From: Desulfohalobiaceae bacterium
GTDB lineage: Bacteria > Desulfobacterota > Desulfovibrionia > Desulfovibrionales > Desulfothermaceae
Length of the DNA: 35,934 nt
Direction: 5' to 3'
NCBI GenBank assembly: GCA_021737615.1
Contig: JAIPDR010000010.1
Span: forward strand, 1 to 35,934
This document shows, one piece after another, positions 1 to 7,637 of this stretch. The translations under genes were made by a program, and so were the position numbers. Position 1 is the stretch's first letter; each line of letters opens with the position of its first letter. The notes under the pieces were generated by a model. It was not told where the DNA came from. It saw only the letters and a program-made list of their open reading frames with translations, and searched no databases.

Positions 1-8
1 ATTTTGTC

Positions 9-180
9 CACGAATGCTCACGAATTGGCACGAATAAAGAAAGAGATTTTCCAGCCTGCTGATCGCAGGCAGGAAGGTTTCATCCCGCTATCGCGGAGTA
101 AAAACTTCACCGCAGGTGATTAACCTTTCTTCAGGCCGATCAGGCCTGTAGAAATTAGTGAAAATTCGTGGAGATTAGTG
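9..180. repeat. Phased inverted-repeat element at the left edge
   Basis: Positions 9-35 hold three copies of CACGAAT spaced exactly 10 bp apart. Positions 154-180 hold the inverse, ATTAGTG, ATTCGTG, ATTAGTG, again at 10-bp steps. The 120 bp between contain smaller inverted repeats. The arrangement is that of a miniature inverted-repeat intergenic element. No gene is seen in bases 1-276. Confidence 0.55.
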
Positions 181-276
181 GATAAAAAACCTTCTGCATT
201 CCCTTCAGTTTAGAAACTTGCGGTTTTCAAAGTATAAGCGGATGAGCACCGCCGTGGGCGCAACACAGGAAAATTG

Positions 277-1581
277 TTATTTGACGCTCCTGATCCCGGC
301 AAAAAGCAGACGCAGCAGGCCAATGACCGACAGCTGCCGCTTGATCCGTTTCCAGATGGCCTGCTGCTTGGCCTTTTTCGGCACCCCGTCCACGCTGAGC
401 ATTTCACGGCCGGCCATGCGGCTCAGTTCGGGAACAACCGTGAAAAGCTCCTTGTGCTTCTGCAGAAAACCCGGAAACCGTCTGTATTTCTTTAAGTCCT
501 TGAGGATGAAGGAATCCTCGAGCCGCCCGGGGTAATCCTCGAGCTTCGCTCGACTGAAGTCACCGGCCTGTCTGGCCTCCAGAATGGTCCGGGCCGCCAG
601 TTCCCCGGAAACCATGGCCATGTTCGAACCCTCCCGGTGCAAGGCATTGAACAGGAAGCCGGAATCGCCGGCAATCAGAAAACCGTCCCCGCAGAGCTTT
701 GGCAGGTGCTCGTATCCAGCCTCGGGCAACCAGTGGGCCATGTACTCCCTGGGCTCCCCGTCCCTGATCAAGGGTTTGACCATGGGATGGCCCTTGAAGC
801 TCTCCATGAGTTCATAGGGCTTGAGCTTCAGATCGGCGAAATCCTGGAGATTGCCCCCGATGACCAGAGACAGGCTCTTCTTATTGGTGTACAGGGCCCC
901 CACGCCGTTCATGCCCTGGGTCACCCCCCCCAGAATCTCGATGGTCACTCCGTCGCCCTGGGACACATTGAAGCGTTCGTTGACCGTTTCCTCGGAGAGC
1001 TCGATGATCTCTTTGACCGCCAGGGCCACATGGCCAGGGTCCGGTTCCGGCCTGAACCCGGTCTGGGCGGCCAGAGGCGAGTTGATCCCGTCGGCCAGGA
1101 GAACCACGTCCGCTTCCAGGTCGCCCTCGGGGCGGTCGGTGCGCACCCCGCGGACTCTGCCCTTTTCGTCGCGCAGAAGATCCGTGACCACTGTGGAGCA
1201 GACGATCAGGGCCCCTTTCCGGCCCGCCTGATCCGCGAACCAGCGATCGAACCTGGCCCGGGCCACGCTGAAGACATTGTGCCTCTTTTCCTCTTCAAAG
1301 ATCCTGTCCCGGTAGCTCAGGCTGTAGCCGCCCTCATTGGAGGCATACCAGATCCTGGACTCGACGATATTGCGCTCCACCGGACAGCCCTGCTCGGCAA
1401 AATCCGGCAGAATCCGGGCCAGATCGTGACCGTAGAGGACCCCGCCGGAGATGTTCTTGGCCCCGGGAAACTCCCCACGCTCCAAGACCACGGTTTGCAC
1501 GCCATGATCTGCCAGGATACAGGCTGCGGAAATCCCGGCCGGACCGGCTCCGACTATGGCCACCTCGCAACGTTCAGGCAT
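277..1581 (-). CDS. fixC: FixC/ETF-QO-like FAD-dependent oxidoreductase
   Basis: This 434-aa flavoprotein belongs to the FixC/electron-transfer-flavoprotein:quinone oxidoreductase family, which moves electrons from Etf toward the quinone pool. The N-terminus has the dinucleotide-binding fingerprint VGAGPAGISAA (about residues 11-21), followed by an acidic end of the second strand (VLERGEFPGAKN). A C-terminal FAD motif LIAGDSGFL lies near residue 300. The length matches FixC (about 430 aa). The gene starts inside the 3' end of etfA with an 8-bp overlap, so the two are translationally coupled. No separate fixX ferredoxin gene is present; the ferredoxin domain fused to the neighbouring EtfA may take that role (inference). 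The family call is secure; the physiological electron acceptor is not shown by the sequence. Confidence 0.88.
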   Translation of the reverse strand: MPERCEVAIVGAGPAGISAACILADHGVQTVVLERGEFPGAKNISGGVLYGHDLARILPDFAEQGCPVERNIVESRIWYASNEGGYSLSYRDRIFEEEKRHNVFSVARARFDRWFADQAGRKGALIVCSTVVTDLLRDEKGRVRGVRTDRPEGDLEADVVLLADGINSPLAAQTGFRPEPDPGHVALAVKEIIELSEETVNERFNVSQGDGVTIEILGGVTQGMNGVGALYTNKKSLSLVIGGNLQDFADLKLKPYELMESFKGHPMVKPLIRDGEPREYMAHWLPEAGYEHLPKLCGDGFLIAGDSGFLFNALHREGSNMAMVSGELAARTILEARQAGDFSRAKLEDYPGRLEDSFILKDLKKYRRFPGFLQKHKELFTVVPELSRMAGREMLSVDGVPKKAKQQAIWKRIKRQLSVIGLLRLLFAGIRSVK

Positions 1582-2821
1582 TGACGTTCATCCTTTGCTT
1601 GATTTGGGAAATGAGTTCCGGCAGGACCCGGGTATAGTCGCCCACGATGCCCACATCGGCGATCTGAAAGATGGGGGCCGAGGAGTCAGTGTTGACGGCC
1701 ATGATCCTGGAGGCCCCCTGAATGGCCACCCGGTGCTGGATGGCCCCGGAAACCCCGATGCCGATGTACAGTTTGGGGGCCACGGTCTTACCGGTCTGGC
1801 CCACCTGCCGTTCGTAGGGCATGAAACCGGATTCAACCACCGGCCTGGAGCAGGCCACGGCCCCGCCGAGCAATCCGGCCAGCTCCTCGAGCAGAGGGTA
1901 GGAACCTGGATCACAGGCCCCCCTGCCGGCAACCACCAGGACCGGATACTGGGTGATGTCCATCCCGAGGCGGGAGACGTCTTCGATATACTCGACAATC
2001 GAAGGATATTTTCCTTTTGGCGGCTCCCATTCATGCCTGACCAGTGAGAAATCCCTCCCTTCTTCCCTGGGGGGCGGGGGCATGACCTTCGGCCTGACCG
2101 TGCTCATCTGCGGACGCCTTTCCTCGCAGAAGATGGTGGCCATGATATTGCCGCCGAAGGTGGGCCTGGTCATGAGCAGAAGCCCTGTCTCTTCTTCGAT
2201 GTCCAATCCAGTGCAATCCGCGGTTAATCCGGTCTTCAAATGAGTGGCCACGATCCCGGCCAGATCCCGCCCCTGGCTGGTGGCCCCCACGAGCAGAATA
2301 TCCGGCCTGATTTCGGTAACCAGATGAGTCAGGGCATGCCCATAGGTGAATGAGACGTAAGAAGCCAGGCATTCGTGTTCCAGGCAATGGACCTCATCAC
2401 AGCCATAGGCCCCGGCATCATTGAGCACCTTGTCCAGACCGGATCCCGGGACCAGACCGATGACCCGCGCCTGAAGCTTAGCGGCCAGCTCCCGGGCCTT
2501 GCCGACCAGCTCCCAGGCCACATCTGCCCCCTGATCGTCCTTCTGCTCGATGTACACGGCCACATATTCCGTCCTGGGTCTGGGCTTTTTCCGCTTGGGC
2601 TTGACCGACCTGCGTTTGCTCCGGTCAAAGGCCACCGCCTCCACCGGGCAGACGTCCGCACATTTGCCGCATCCCACGCAGACTTCAGGGTCGATCTCAG
2701 CCACGCCTTCCCGGGTCAGTTCAATGGCCTCCACCGGGCACTCCCCGATGCAGATCTGGCAGGCCATGCACCTGTCCTTGATAATCTCGGCGACTTCGAT
2801 TCCTTTGGAGTTTTTGGGCAT
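1574..2821 (-). CDS. etfA: Electron transfer flavoprotein alpha subunit with N-terminal 2[4Fe-4S] ferredoxin domain
   Basis: Residues 1-65 form a two-cluster ferredoxin: C-x2-C-x2-C-x3-CP occurs twice ([12 protein letters not shown] and [12 protein letters not shown]). A basic linker ([15 protein letters not shown]) leads into a complete EtfA of about 330 residues. The C-terminal FAD-binding signature is clear ([16 protein letters not shown], then [19 protein letters not shown]). Ordinary EtfA is about 320 aa, so the extra length is the ferredoxin. Ferredoxin-fused EtfA is known from anaerobes with FixABCX-like or bifurcating Etf. It pairs with the EtfB encoded upstream, but that gene is separated from it by a cytochrome gene and a strong terminator, so expression may depend on read-through or an internal promoter. 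A TATAAT on the minus strand (2852-2857) is the only promoter-like hexamer noticed, without a clear -35. Confidence 0.93.
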   Translation of the reverse strand: MPKNSKGIEVAEIIKDRCMACQICIGECPVEAIELTREGVAEIDPEVCVGCGKCADVCPVEAVAFDRSKRRSVKPKRKKPRPRTEYVAVYIEQKDDQGADVAWELVGKARELAAKLQARVIGLVPGSGLDKVLNDAGAYGCDEVHCLEHECLASYVSFTYGHALTHLVTEIRPDILLVGATSQGRDLAGIVATHLKTGLTADCTGLDIEEETGLLLMTRPTFGGNIMATIFCEERRPQMSTVRPKVMPPPPREEGRDFSLVRHEWEPPKGKYPSIVEYIEDVSRLGMDITQYPVLVVAGRGACDPGSYPLLEELAGLLGGAVACSRPVVESGFMPYERQVGQTGKTVAPKLYIGIGVSGAIQHRVAIQGASRIMAVNTDSSAPIFQIADVGIVGDYTRVLPELISQIKQRMNVNA

Positions 2822-2860
2822 AGCAGTAGAGAAGTTCTGATTCGGGTGATTATTATAAAA

Positions 2861-2899
2861 AACTATCAGCCCCGGGGTCTGACCCCGGGGCTGATAGTT
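2861..2899 (-). terminator. Strong, potentially bidirectional intrinsic terminator
   Basis: An 18-bp perfect, GC-rich stem (2861-2878 with 2882-2899) has a 3-nt loop. It is followed on the minus strand by a run of T and preceded by a matching run, so it can act in both directions. It sits directly after the stop codon of the cytochrome gene and 40 bp before etfA, inside what would otherwise be one etf operon. Confidence 0.9.
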
Positions 2900-2902
2900 T
2901 TT

Positions 2903-4336
2903 TTACAGGCAGAGCATGAAGGCCACCAGGTCCTTCTTCTCCTGTTTGGAGAGATCCAGCCCCAGGACCAGATTGAAGAACTCCACTGTGTCATCCAGGG
3001 TCAGGAGCCTCCCGTCGTGATGATAGGGAGGGGAGTCCTTGATTCCGCGGAGGGTGAAAGCCTTGATCGGCCCATCCGGAATGCTGTAGTGGTCATTGAT
3101 CATCTCCGGCTCATAGAACCGCTCCAGTTTGAGATCCTGCATTTCGTGGTTCGTATACGCAGGGGCTGGATGGCACTCGGCGCAGCGGCCCTTGCCGAAG
3201 AAAACCTCCTCACCGCGAATTTCCGACTCGCTGGCCTTGTCCTCTATAAGCCGCCCGGCAGCGTCGATCTTCGGGGCCGGCGGAAAGTCGAACATGTTCT
3301 GCATCTGGGCCATCATGGCTACCTGACTGGCCCGATCCGGCAGGTTGACGCCTTTCTTGGCCGCGATGACGTGATCGCCGTCGAAGTAGGCGCTTCGTTG
3401 TTCAAACTCGGTGAAATCCTCCACCGAGCGCAGGGAACGTTTCGACCCGTGGATCTGCTGGTTGTACAGACCGCGCAGACTGACCGTATCCAGCCGCAGC
3501 CGGGCCGCCTGGGGGCGCGTATCAGGATTCAAGTGGAAGGCGGCGTTGGTGTGCCCGTTGACGTGACAATCGAGGCAAGTCACGCCCAGACTCGGTTCCT
3601 TGACCTTGCGGTCCTCGGTCTGGTTGAACTGCTGCTGCGGAAACGGCGTCAGCAGCAGCCGCATCCCTTCCATCTGAACCGGTGTGAGGATACCCTTAAA
3701 CATCTCGTAGTAGTTCTTGATCGAGAGCACTTTGCCCTGAGAGACGTCCCCGAGATCGGGGCGGCTGGTCAGATAGATGGGCGGCGGGAATTCCGGAGTA
3801 AAGTGGGTCGGGATGTCGAACTCCGTGTCGAAGCGTTCCAGATCGCGGCCTTCCAGATCCAGGATTTCATCGATCTGCTCCTGCGGGAAGACCTGCCCGC
3901 CGGTGCTGTGCTTCGAATGCGGCAGCGGCCTGAAGCCCATGGGAAAGAGGTCTTTCTCCTTGATCTGTGCAGGCGTCATTTCGGAGAGCTCCTCCCAGGT
4001 CACATCGCCCTGCAGCCTGACCCGGACACCGCGCTGAACCGCCTTGCGGCCGACCGACATCATGGTCTCTGAAGGATCGTCCTTCAAGTCGTAGCGTTTT
4101 TCCAGCAGCTCCTGCTGACGCTGGACGTACTTCGACTTATCGGCCATGTCCTTCTCCATCATTTCATTGAAGCTCTTCTCGATGACCACCGGCATGTAGG
4201 TGGCCTTGCCCGTGATCGCTTTCTCGCCCTTCATTTCCCCCTTTTCCGCCTTTTCCGCCGAAAACAGACCGCCGGGCAAGCTGAATACAACGGCCAGGAC
4301 CAGGCAGAGGGCTGAAAAAATGACTGTCCTTTTCAT
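2903..4336 (-). CDS. Periplasmic di-heme cytochrome c peroxidase/MauG-like protein
   Basis: The 477-aa product begins with a Sec signal peptide (KRT, then a hydrophobic stretch to about residue 27). Two c-type heme motifs are present, CLDCH near residue 250 and CAECH near residue 385. The C-terminal part has the peroxidase-family pattern PPYHHDGRLLTLDDTVEFFN. It is longer than a classic di-heme peroxidase (about 340 aa) because of a roughly 150-residue N-terminal region of unknown role. A good ribosome site (GGAGGT) lies 6 nt before the ATG. The gene is placed between etfB and etfA, an unusual position because Etf works in the cytoplasm and this protein is exported. Peroxide reduction is the family's usual role; other MauG-like oxidations cannot be excluded. 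Confidence 0.82.
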   Translation of the reverse strand: MKRTVIFSALCLVLAVVFSLPGGLFSAEKAEKGEMKGEKAITGKATYMPVVIEKSFNEMMEKDMADKSKYVQRQQELLEKRYDLKDDPSETMMSVGRKAVQRGVRVRLQGDVTWEELSEMTPAQIKEKDLFPMGFRPLPHSKHSTGGQVFPQEQIDEILDLEGRDLERFDTEFDIPTHFTPEFPPPIYLTSRPDLGDVSQGKVLSIKNYYEMFKGILTPVQMEGMRLLLTPFPQQQFNQTEDRKVKEPSLGVTCLDCHVNGHTNAAFHLNPDTRPQAARLRLDTVSLRGLYNQQIHGSKRSLRSVEDFTEFEQRSAYFDGDHVIAAKKGVNLPDRASQVAMMAQMQNMFDFPPAPKIDAAGRLIEDKASESEIRGEEVFFGKGRCAECHPAPAYTNHEMQDLKLERFYEPEMINDHYSIPDGPIKAFTLRGIKDSPPYHHDGRLLTLDDTVEFFNLVLGLDLSKQEKKDLVAFMLCL

Positions 4337-4406
4337 TTCTTACCTCCCTATTTTTTTTGACCTGTTTACCGGCTCGTCAGCCAAGCCGGATCCAAAAGCT
4401 TTATCT

Positions 4407-5237
4407 TTACGGCTGCAAGTTAAGATCGGCTGCAAAGTCGGCATCGTTCAACAGGGTCTCCAGGGCATCGCTCACGGCCTGGCCCGGTTCGGACGAGGCA
4501 TTGAAACTGGGTCCGCTTGCCCTGGCCGGAGGCGCGCCGATCTTTTTGACCCAGGTCGGTGACCCCTTCAGGCCGAGCTGGTCCGCCTCGGCTTCTATAG
4601 CCCGGCTGTCCCAGGCCGGAACCTCCTGACGCAGAGAGGCCATGAGCCCCGGCAGAGAGGCCCGCCTGGGTTCGGCCAGTTCGAGCTCCACAGTCAAAAG
4701 GGCCGGCAAAGGCCCCCGGAGCACCTCCTGACCGCTTTCCACCTTCCGTCTGACCTGAATTTCCCCCATATCCGGATCGATCCGGTCCACACCAAGGACA
4801 TAGGTGAACTGGCTGTATCCCAGTCTGGTGGCGATACCGGGTCCGGTCTGGGCGGTATCGCCGTCTATGGCCTGCTTGCCGCAGAAAACGAGCCGCACCG
4901 GCATTTGGCGATCAAGAGCCAGTATGGACTGGGCCAGGGTATAGCTCGTGGCCAGGGTGTCGGCACCGGCAAAGGCTCGGTCCGAGAGAAGAAAGGCCTG
5001 ATCCGCTCCCTGAGCCAGGGCTTCCCTGAGGACCGCCCTGGCCTGGGGCGGCCCCATGCTCACGGCTGAGACCATCCCCCCGTACTTTTCCCTGATGCGC
5101 ACCGCCTGCTCCAGGGCGACCAGGTCATAAGGATTGCTGATGGATTCTACGCCCTCCCTGATCAGGGTGTTCGTCTCCGGATCTATCTTGACATCAGCCG
5201 TGTCCGGGACCTGCTTCAGACAACAGACAATATGCAT
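4407..5237 (-). CDS. etfB: Electron transfer flavoprotein beta subunit
   Basis: The 276-aa protein is a full-length EtfB. It opens with the family start (HIVCCLKQVPDTADVKIDPET) and contains NPYDLVALEQAVRIREK, the AQGADQAFLLSDRAFAGAD segment and the signature near VFCGKQAIDGDTAQTGPGIA (about residues 115-135). EtfB forms a heterodimer with EtfA and accepts electrons into an AMP/FAD site; which oxidases or dehydrogenases feed it is not evident here. GGGGA precedes the ATG by 9 nt. It follows the small ParB-like gene by 15 bp and precedes the cytochrome gene by 70 bp, so the three probably share a transcript. Confidence 0.94.
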   Translation of the reverse strand: MHIVCCLKQVPDTADVKIDPETNTLIREGVESISNPYDLVALEQAVRIREKYGGMVSAVSMGPPQARAVLREALAQGADQAFLLSDRAFAGADTLATSYTLAQSILALDRQMPVRLVFCGKQAIDGDTAQTGPGIATRLGYSQFTYVLGVDRIDPDMGEIQVRRKVESGQEVLRGPLPALLTVELELAEPRRASLPGLMASLRQEVPAWDSRAIEAEADQLGLKGSPTWVKKIGAPPARASGPSFNASSEPGQAVSDALETLLNDADFAADLNLQP

Positions 5238-5252
5238 ACAAAATCCCCATCT

Positions 5253-5480
5253 TCATTCCATCACGGCTTTGATCGACGTTTGTCCCAGTTTTTTCACCGC
5301 CCGCCACCGCTTTTCCCCGTCCACAATCCTGTAGGTCGTTTGACACTGGATAATGGCAATCGGTTCGAGCTGTCCCCTCTGATTTATATCCGCAGTCAGG
5401 GCTTCCAAGGCCTCGATTTGCACCATATAGCGCCTGTTGGGAGTGATCGACTCGACTCTGAAATCGTATATCCGGGGCAT
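5253..5480 (-). CDS. Small ParB N-terminal-domain-like protein
   Basis: This 75-aa protein consists of little more than a ParB/sulfiredoxin-type N-terminal fold: LTADINQRGQLEPIAI followed by YRIVDGEKRWRAVKKLG, matching the conserved box II (GxRRxRA-like; here GEKRWRA). It lacks the helix-turn-helix and dimer domains of plasmid or chromosome ParB. GGGGGAG precedes the ATG by about 8 nt. It is the first gene of the etfB transcript, 15 bp upstream of etfB. The ParB N-domain binds or hydrolyses CTP in true ParB proteins, and relatives act as nucleases or kinases; which applies here cannot be told. Confidence 0.75.
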   Translation of the reverse strand: MPRIYDFRVESITPNRRYMVQIEALEALTADINQRGQLEPIAIIQCQTTYRIVDGEKRWRAVKKLGQTSIKAVME

Positions 5481-5746
5481 ATGCGCTCCCCCTTGTCGGA
5501 AAATTCGGGTTTAAATTACCAAAAATGGTATCACATCGAATAATTTTATGTACAGGTTAGAAAACGGGTATTTGAACATTATCCGGAGTTTCCGGACGAG
5601 TTCCCTGTCTCCCCGAAATATCCCTCTTTTCAGGACGGGATTTGTGAAGTAAACTTGAAATTGAGCAAAAAGAACAATCTTAAAATTTTGCAGTGACGAA
5701 ATAGATGGGTGAGTTTTCGTCCAATCACTAAATAAGGAGAATGCAG
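5481..5746. other. Divergent intergenic region between the parB-like/etfB transcript and pfpI
   Basis: The 266 bp contain a short palindrome TACCAAAAATGGTA (5517-5530) some 40 bp upstream of the ParB-like start, and repeat A1 directly before the pfpI ribosome site. Upstream of A1 (5641-5680) is weak similarity to the partner repeat B (shared GTAAACTTG and GAACAAT). No convincing complete promoter was recognised. Confidence 0.4.
5682..5730 (+). repeat. Dispersed repeat A, copy 1
   Basis: This 49-nt sequence recurs at 12563-12611 (47 of 49 identical) and 18848-18896, all in the same orientation. Its core is GATGGGTGAGTTTTCGTCC. It ends 3 nt before the AAGGAG ribosome site of pfpI, so it would lie in that gene's leader if transcribed from upstream. 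Confidence 0.85.
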
Positions 5747-6262
5747 ATGACCACACACAAAGCACTCATTCTCACAGGACAAGGGTTTGAAGACGCTGAG
5801 CTCCTCTGCCCCATGTATCGCCTCCTGGAGGCCGGCTGCAGCCTGGATATAGCCGCCGCAACAAAAGGGCCCCTTACCGGCATTCACGGCTACACTGTCC
5901 GGGCTGATCTGGCTTTGGACCAGCTCAGCGATGATCCTTCCGCCGACTACGATCTCCTGTTCATACCCGGCGGCAAACCACCGGCCGAGCTGCGCCAAAA
6001 CGAAAAAGCCTTGAAAATAGCCAGGGGGTTTGACAAGGCTGAGAAGACCATTGCCTCCATCTGCCACGGTCCTCAGGTCCTGATGAGTGCCGGTCTCCTT
6101 GAAGGCAGGCGGGTCACGAGCTATTCCGGAGTCGCCGGAGAATTTAAGGAATATGGAGCGCATTACGAAAACATCGAGGTCGTAGTCGAGGACAACTACA
6201 TTTTTTCCAGGACCCCGAAAGATATTCCGGCCTTCAACCAGGAGCTGTTGCTCCAGCTGTAA
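5747..6262 (+). CDS. DJ-1/PfpI family protein
   Basis: The 171-aa protein is a DJ-1/PfpI superfamily member (glutamine-amidotransferase-like fold). The nucleophile elbow is ASICHGPQ, with Cys106 followed by His107, and the acidic partner is in GFEDAEL near residue 15. Family members act as proteases, deglycases or redox chaperones; the exact activity cannot be read from the sequence. I chose the ATG at 5747, 7 nt after AAGGAG, over an in-frame ATG at 5741 that would leave a spacer of 1 nt. The small heat-shock gene follows after 57 bp with no terminator, so the two likely form a stress operon. Confidence 0.9.
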   Translation: MTTHKALILTGQGFEDAELLCPMYRLLEAGCSLDIAAATKGPLTGIHGYTVRADLALDQLSDDPSADYDLLFIPGGKPPAELRQNEKALKIARGFDKAEKTIASICHGPQVLMSAGLLEGRRVTSYSGVAGEFKEYGAHYENIEVVVEDNYIFSRTPKDIPAFNQELLLQL

Positions 6263-6319
6263 GTTGAGCAGCTTTACTTGAGGCTGATGAGACATAGCAA
6301 CCCCATGAGGAGAAAAACC

Positions 6320-6688
6320 ATGTTTTATGCCCCGGATATCCATCGCGGCAACTTTTCTACGCATCTTAGGACCAGCCTTCCCCGGATCAGGATCAGGGAA
6401 GGAGCCGACAGATACCTGGTCCAGATCGAATGTCCTGAATACGATTCTGAAGAGTTGGAGCTGCTCATTGACAGGGACATCCTCTATCTCAAAGGGGAAA
6501 AAAGGTCTTCCCCGGTTGCAGATTTTGATTATTCCCTGCCGAGTTCATTCCAGTACAGGATTCCATTCAATTTCAACCTCATGGATGCAACGATCAAGAC
6601 ACTGTTTTCAGAAGGTATTTTGAACATTCTCATCTCCAGGCTGAAGGGACGTGAATTGACCGGGATCAGAACGATATACGTCGAATAA
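6320..6688 (+). CDS. Hsp20/alpha-crystallin family small heat-shock protein
   Basis: The 122-aa product has the alpha-crystallin core: a beta-rich segment YLVQIECPEYDSEELELLID followed by YLKGEK, then the FQYRIPFNFNLMDATIKTLFSEGILNILI block that corresponds to the G-x-L signature region. These chaperones hold unfolding proteins without ATP. The ATG at 6320 is used because GAGGAG (6307-6312) lies 7 nt before it; an upstream ATG at 6278 has no ribosome site. The N-terminal arm is short and the C-terminal I-x-I anchor is only loosely matched (GIRTIYVE). Co-transcription with the PfpI gene is likely. Confidence 0.88.
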   Translation: MFYAPDIHRGNFSTHLRTSLPRIRIREGADRYLVQIECPEYDSEELELLIDRDILYLKGEKRSSPVADFDYSLPSSFQYRIPFNFNLMDATIKTLFSEGILNILISRLKGRELTGIRTIYVE

Positions 6689-6807
6689 ATACGGATGTGG
6701 TTAGATTGCTTTTAAATCCTGATGGCCTGATGGAGAGGAGGGGAACATAGAATTAAGCCGGCATTTTTTCTTGATGCAGGCAGGTTAAGGCTTGCAATAT
6801 CAAAAAG

Positions 6808-6848
6808 GGATTCCCGGTGGATGAAACATCGCCGGGAATCCTTTTTTT
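6808..6848. terminator. Intrinsic terminator between convergent genes
   Basis: A perfect 10-bp stem (6808-6817 with 6832-6841) has a 14-nt loop, with seven T after it and a run of A before it. It can therefore end transcription of hsp20 on the plus strand and of the 71-aa gene on the minus strand. Confidence 0.88.
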
Positions 6849-6868
6849 GATTTGATTAGATATTTTTA

Positions 6869-7084
6869 TCATGCATCTATATGCAGCATATCAAATAGGT
6901 CCTCGACCTGTGATCCGGAATAATCGTATTCTCGGTGGGAATGATATTTCTTGTATTTTGTCCTTTGCTGTGTTCTATTGTAATTAAAAATGATATCGTA
7001 GATTCGCCAGGCTAAAGCTTCAATTTTAGCATCTTCTGTCAAATACTCTTCGGTGTCGGGAATATGTTTTTCCATACTATTCAT
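6869..7084 (-). CDS. Small hypothetical protein
   Basis: This 71-aa protein is not recognised. It is charged and rich in Tyr, His and Lys (YNRTQQRTKYKKYHSHREYDY), with no membrane segment or Cys. It is supported as a gene by AAGGAG 6 nt before the ATG and by a terminator just after its stop codon. Confidence 0.6.
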   Translation of the reverse strand: MNSMEKHIPDTEEYLTEDAKIEALAWRIYDIIFNYNRTQQRTKYKKYHSHREYDYSGSQVEDLFDMLHIDA

Positions 7085-7366
7085 AATCGACTCCTTGTTT
7101 TCTGTTCTCTGTCTCTGGATTCTGTTCTTGCCTCGCTGTCCATGTCCTTATTTAAGAGCCCAGTTTGAGAAAATGAGACTGCATAAAATCAATAGAACAA
7201 TCAGCGTGTCAGATGTTTTCTCTTAGCAAATATCGTGCCGACGATTCCGGAGCAGCTTGGAAAAGGAATCGGTCATCCTTTGAGACCGTTCAAGGGCCAT
7301 CAGTCAAAGCATCACTTTACGATACCCGCCACCCCGGCTTTGGGCTGTTTTACTGCAGGCAAAACT

Positions 7367-7412
7367 TGTGACATGAGACAGGAAAATCACCAAGTATATG
7401 TGACATGTCACA
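7367..7412. promoter_or_regulatory. Paired palindromic upstream activator sites of gapA
   Basis: TGTGACATGTCACA (7399-7412) is a perfect palindrome. TGTGACATGAGACA (7367-7380) matches it at 12 of 14 positions. Their centres are 32 bp apart, about three helical turns, and lie roughly 210 and 240 bp upstream of the predicted sigma-54 start site of gapA. The half-site TGTGAC resembles CRP/FNR/HcpR sites, but the distance fits an enhancer site for a sigma-54 activator better. A pair with the same spacing lies before the Ntn hydrolase gene. The rest of the 552-bp gap 7085-7637 shows no gene. Confidence 0.6.
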
Positions 7413-7588
7413 ATTTCAGCCGCATTTTTCCTGTTTGCATAATCCGGACAAACACAGATCCGATGCCGATGTTTCCTGCATAGACCTCTTGTCGCCAGGT
7501 TTCAGTTGCTGCTTTCAGAAAATGCACCACTTAGTCGACAGAAGATCTTCTCTAACCCCAATTATTCAGACGAACCTTTACAGATATC

Positions 7589-7604
7589 TGGCACAAAACT
7601 TGCT
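7589..7604 (+). promoter_or_regulatory. Sigma-54 (-24/-12) promoter of gapA
   Basis: TGGCACAAAACTTGCT matches the consensus TGGCACRNNNNTTGCW at every defined position, with GG and GC separated by 10 nt. The start site would be near 7615, giving a leader of about 23 nt that holds the AGGAGGG ribosome site. Confidence 0.8.
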
Positions 7605-7637
7605 GCAGACACGTAACATATAATCCAGGAGGGAACT

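Noticed and set aside
637-1584. A 315-codon plus-strand open frame opposite fixC
   Set aside because: Antisense shadow of a clearly identified flavoprotein gene.
2375-4072. A 565-codon plus-strand open frame across etfA and the cytochrome gene
   Set aside because: It spans the strong terminator and both minus-strand genes, has no ribosome site, and its translation shows no recognisable domain.
5630-6364. A 244-codon minus-strand frame opposite pfpI
   Set aside because: Shadow of the PfpI gene; it also runs through repeat A.
7399-7412. The TGTGACATGTCACA palindrome as an ordinary CRP or HcpR operator
   Set aside because: Not excluded, but it lies about 210 bp upstream of the predicted start, is paired at 32 bp, and the promoter is of -24/-12 type, which fits an enhancer site better.
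7235-7483. An 82-codon frame in the gapA upstream region
   Set aside because: It lacks a ribosome site and covers the palindrome pair; the region is better explained as regulatory DNA.
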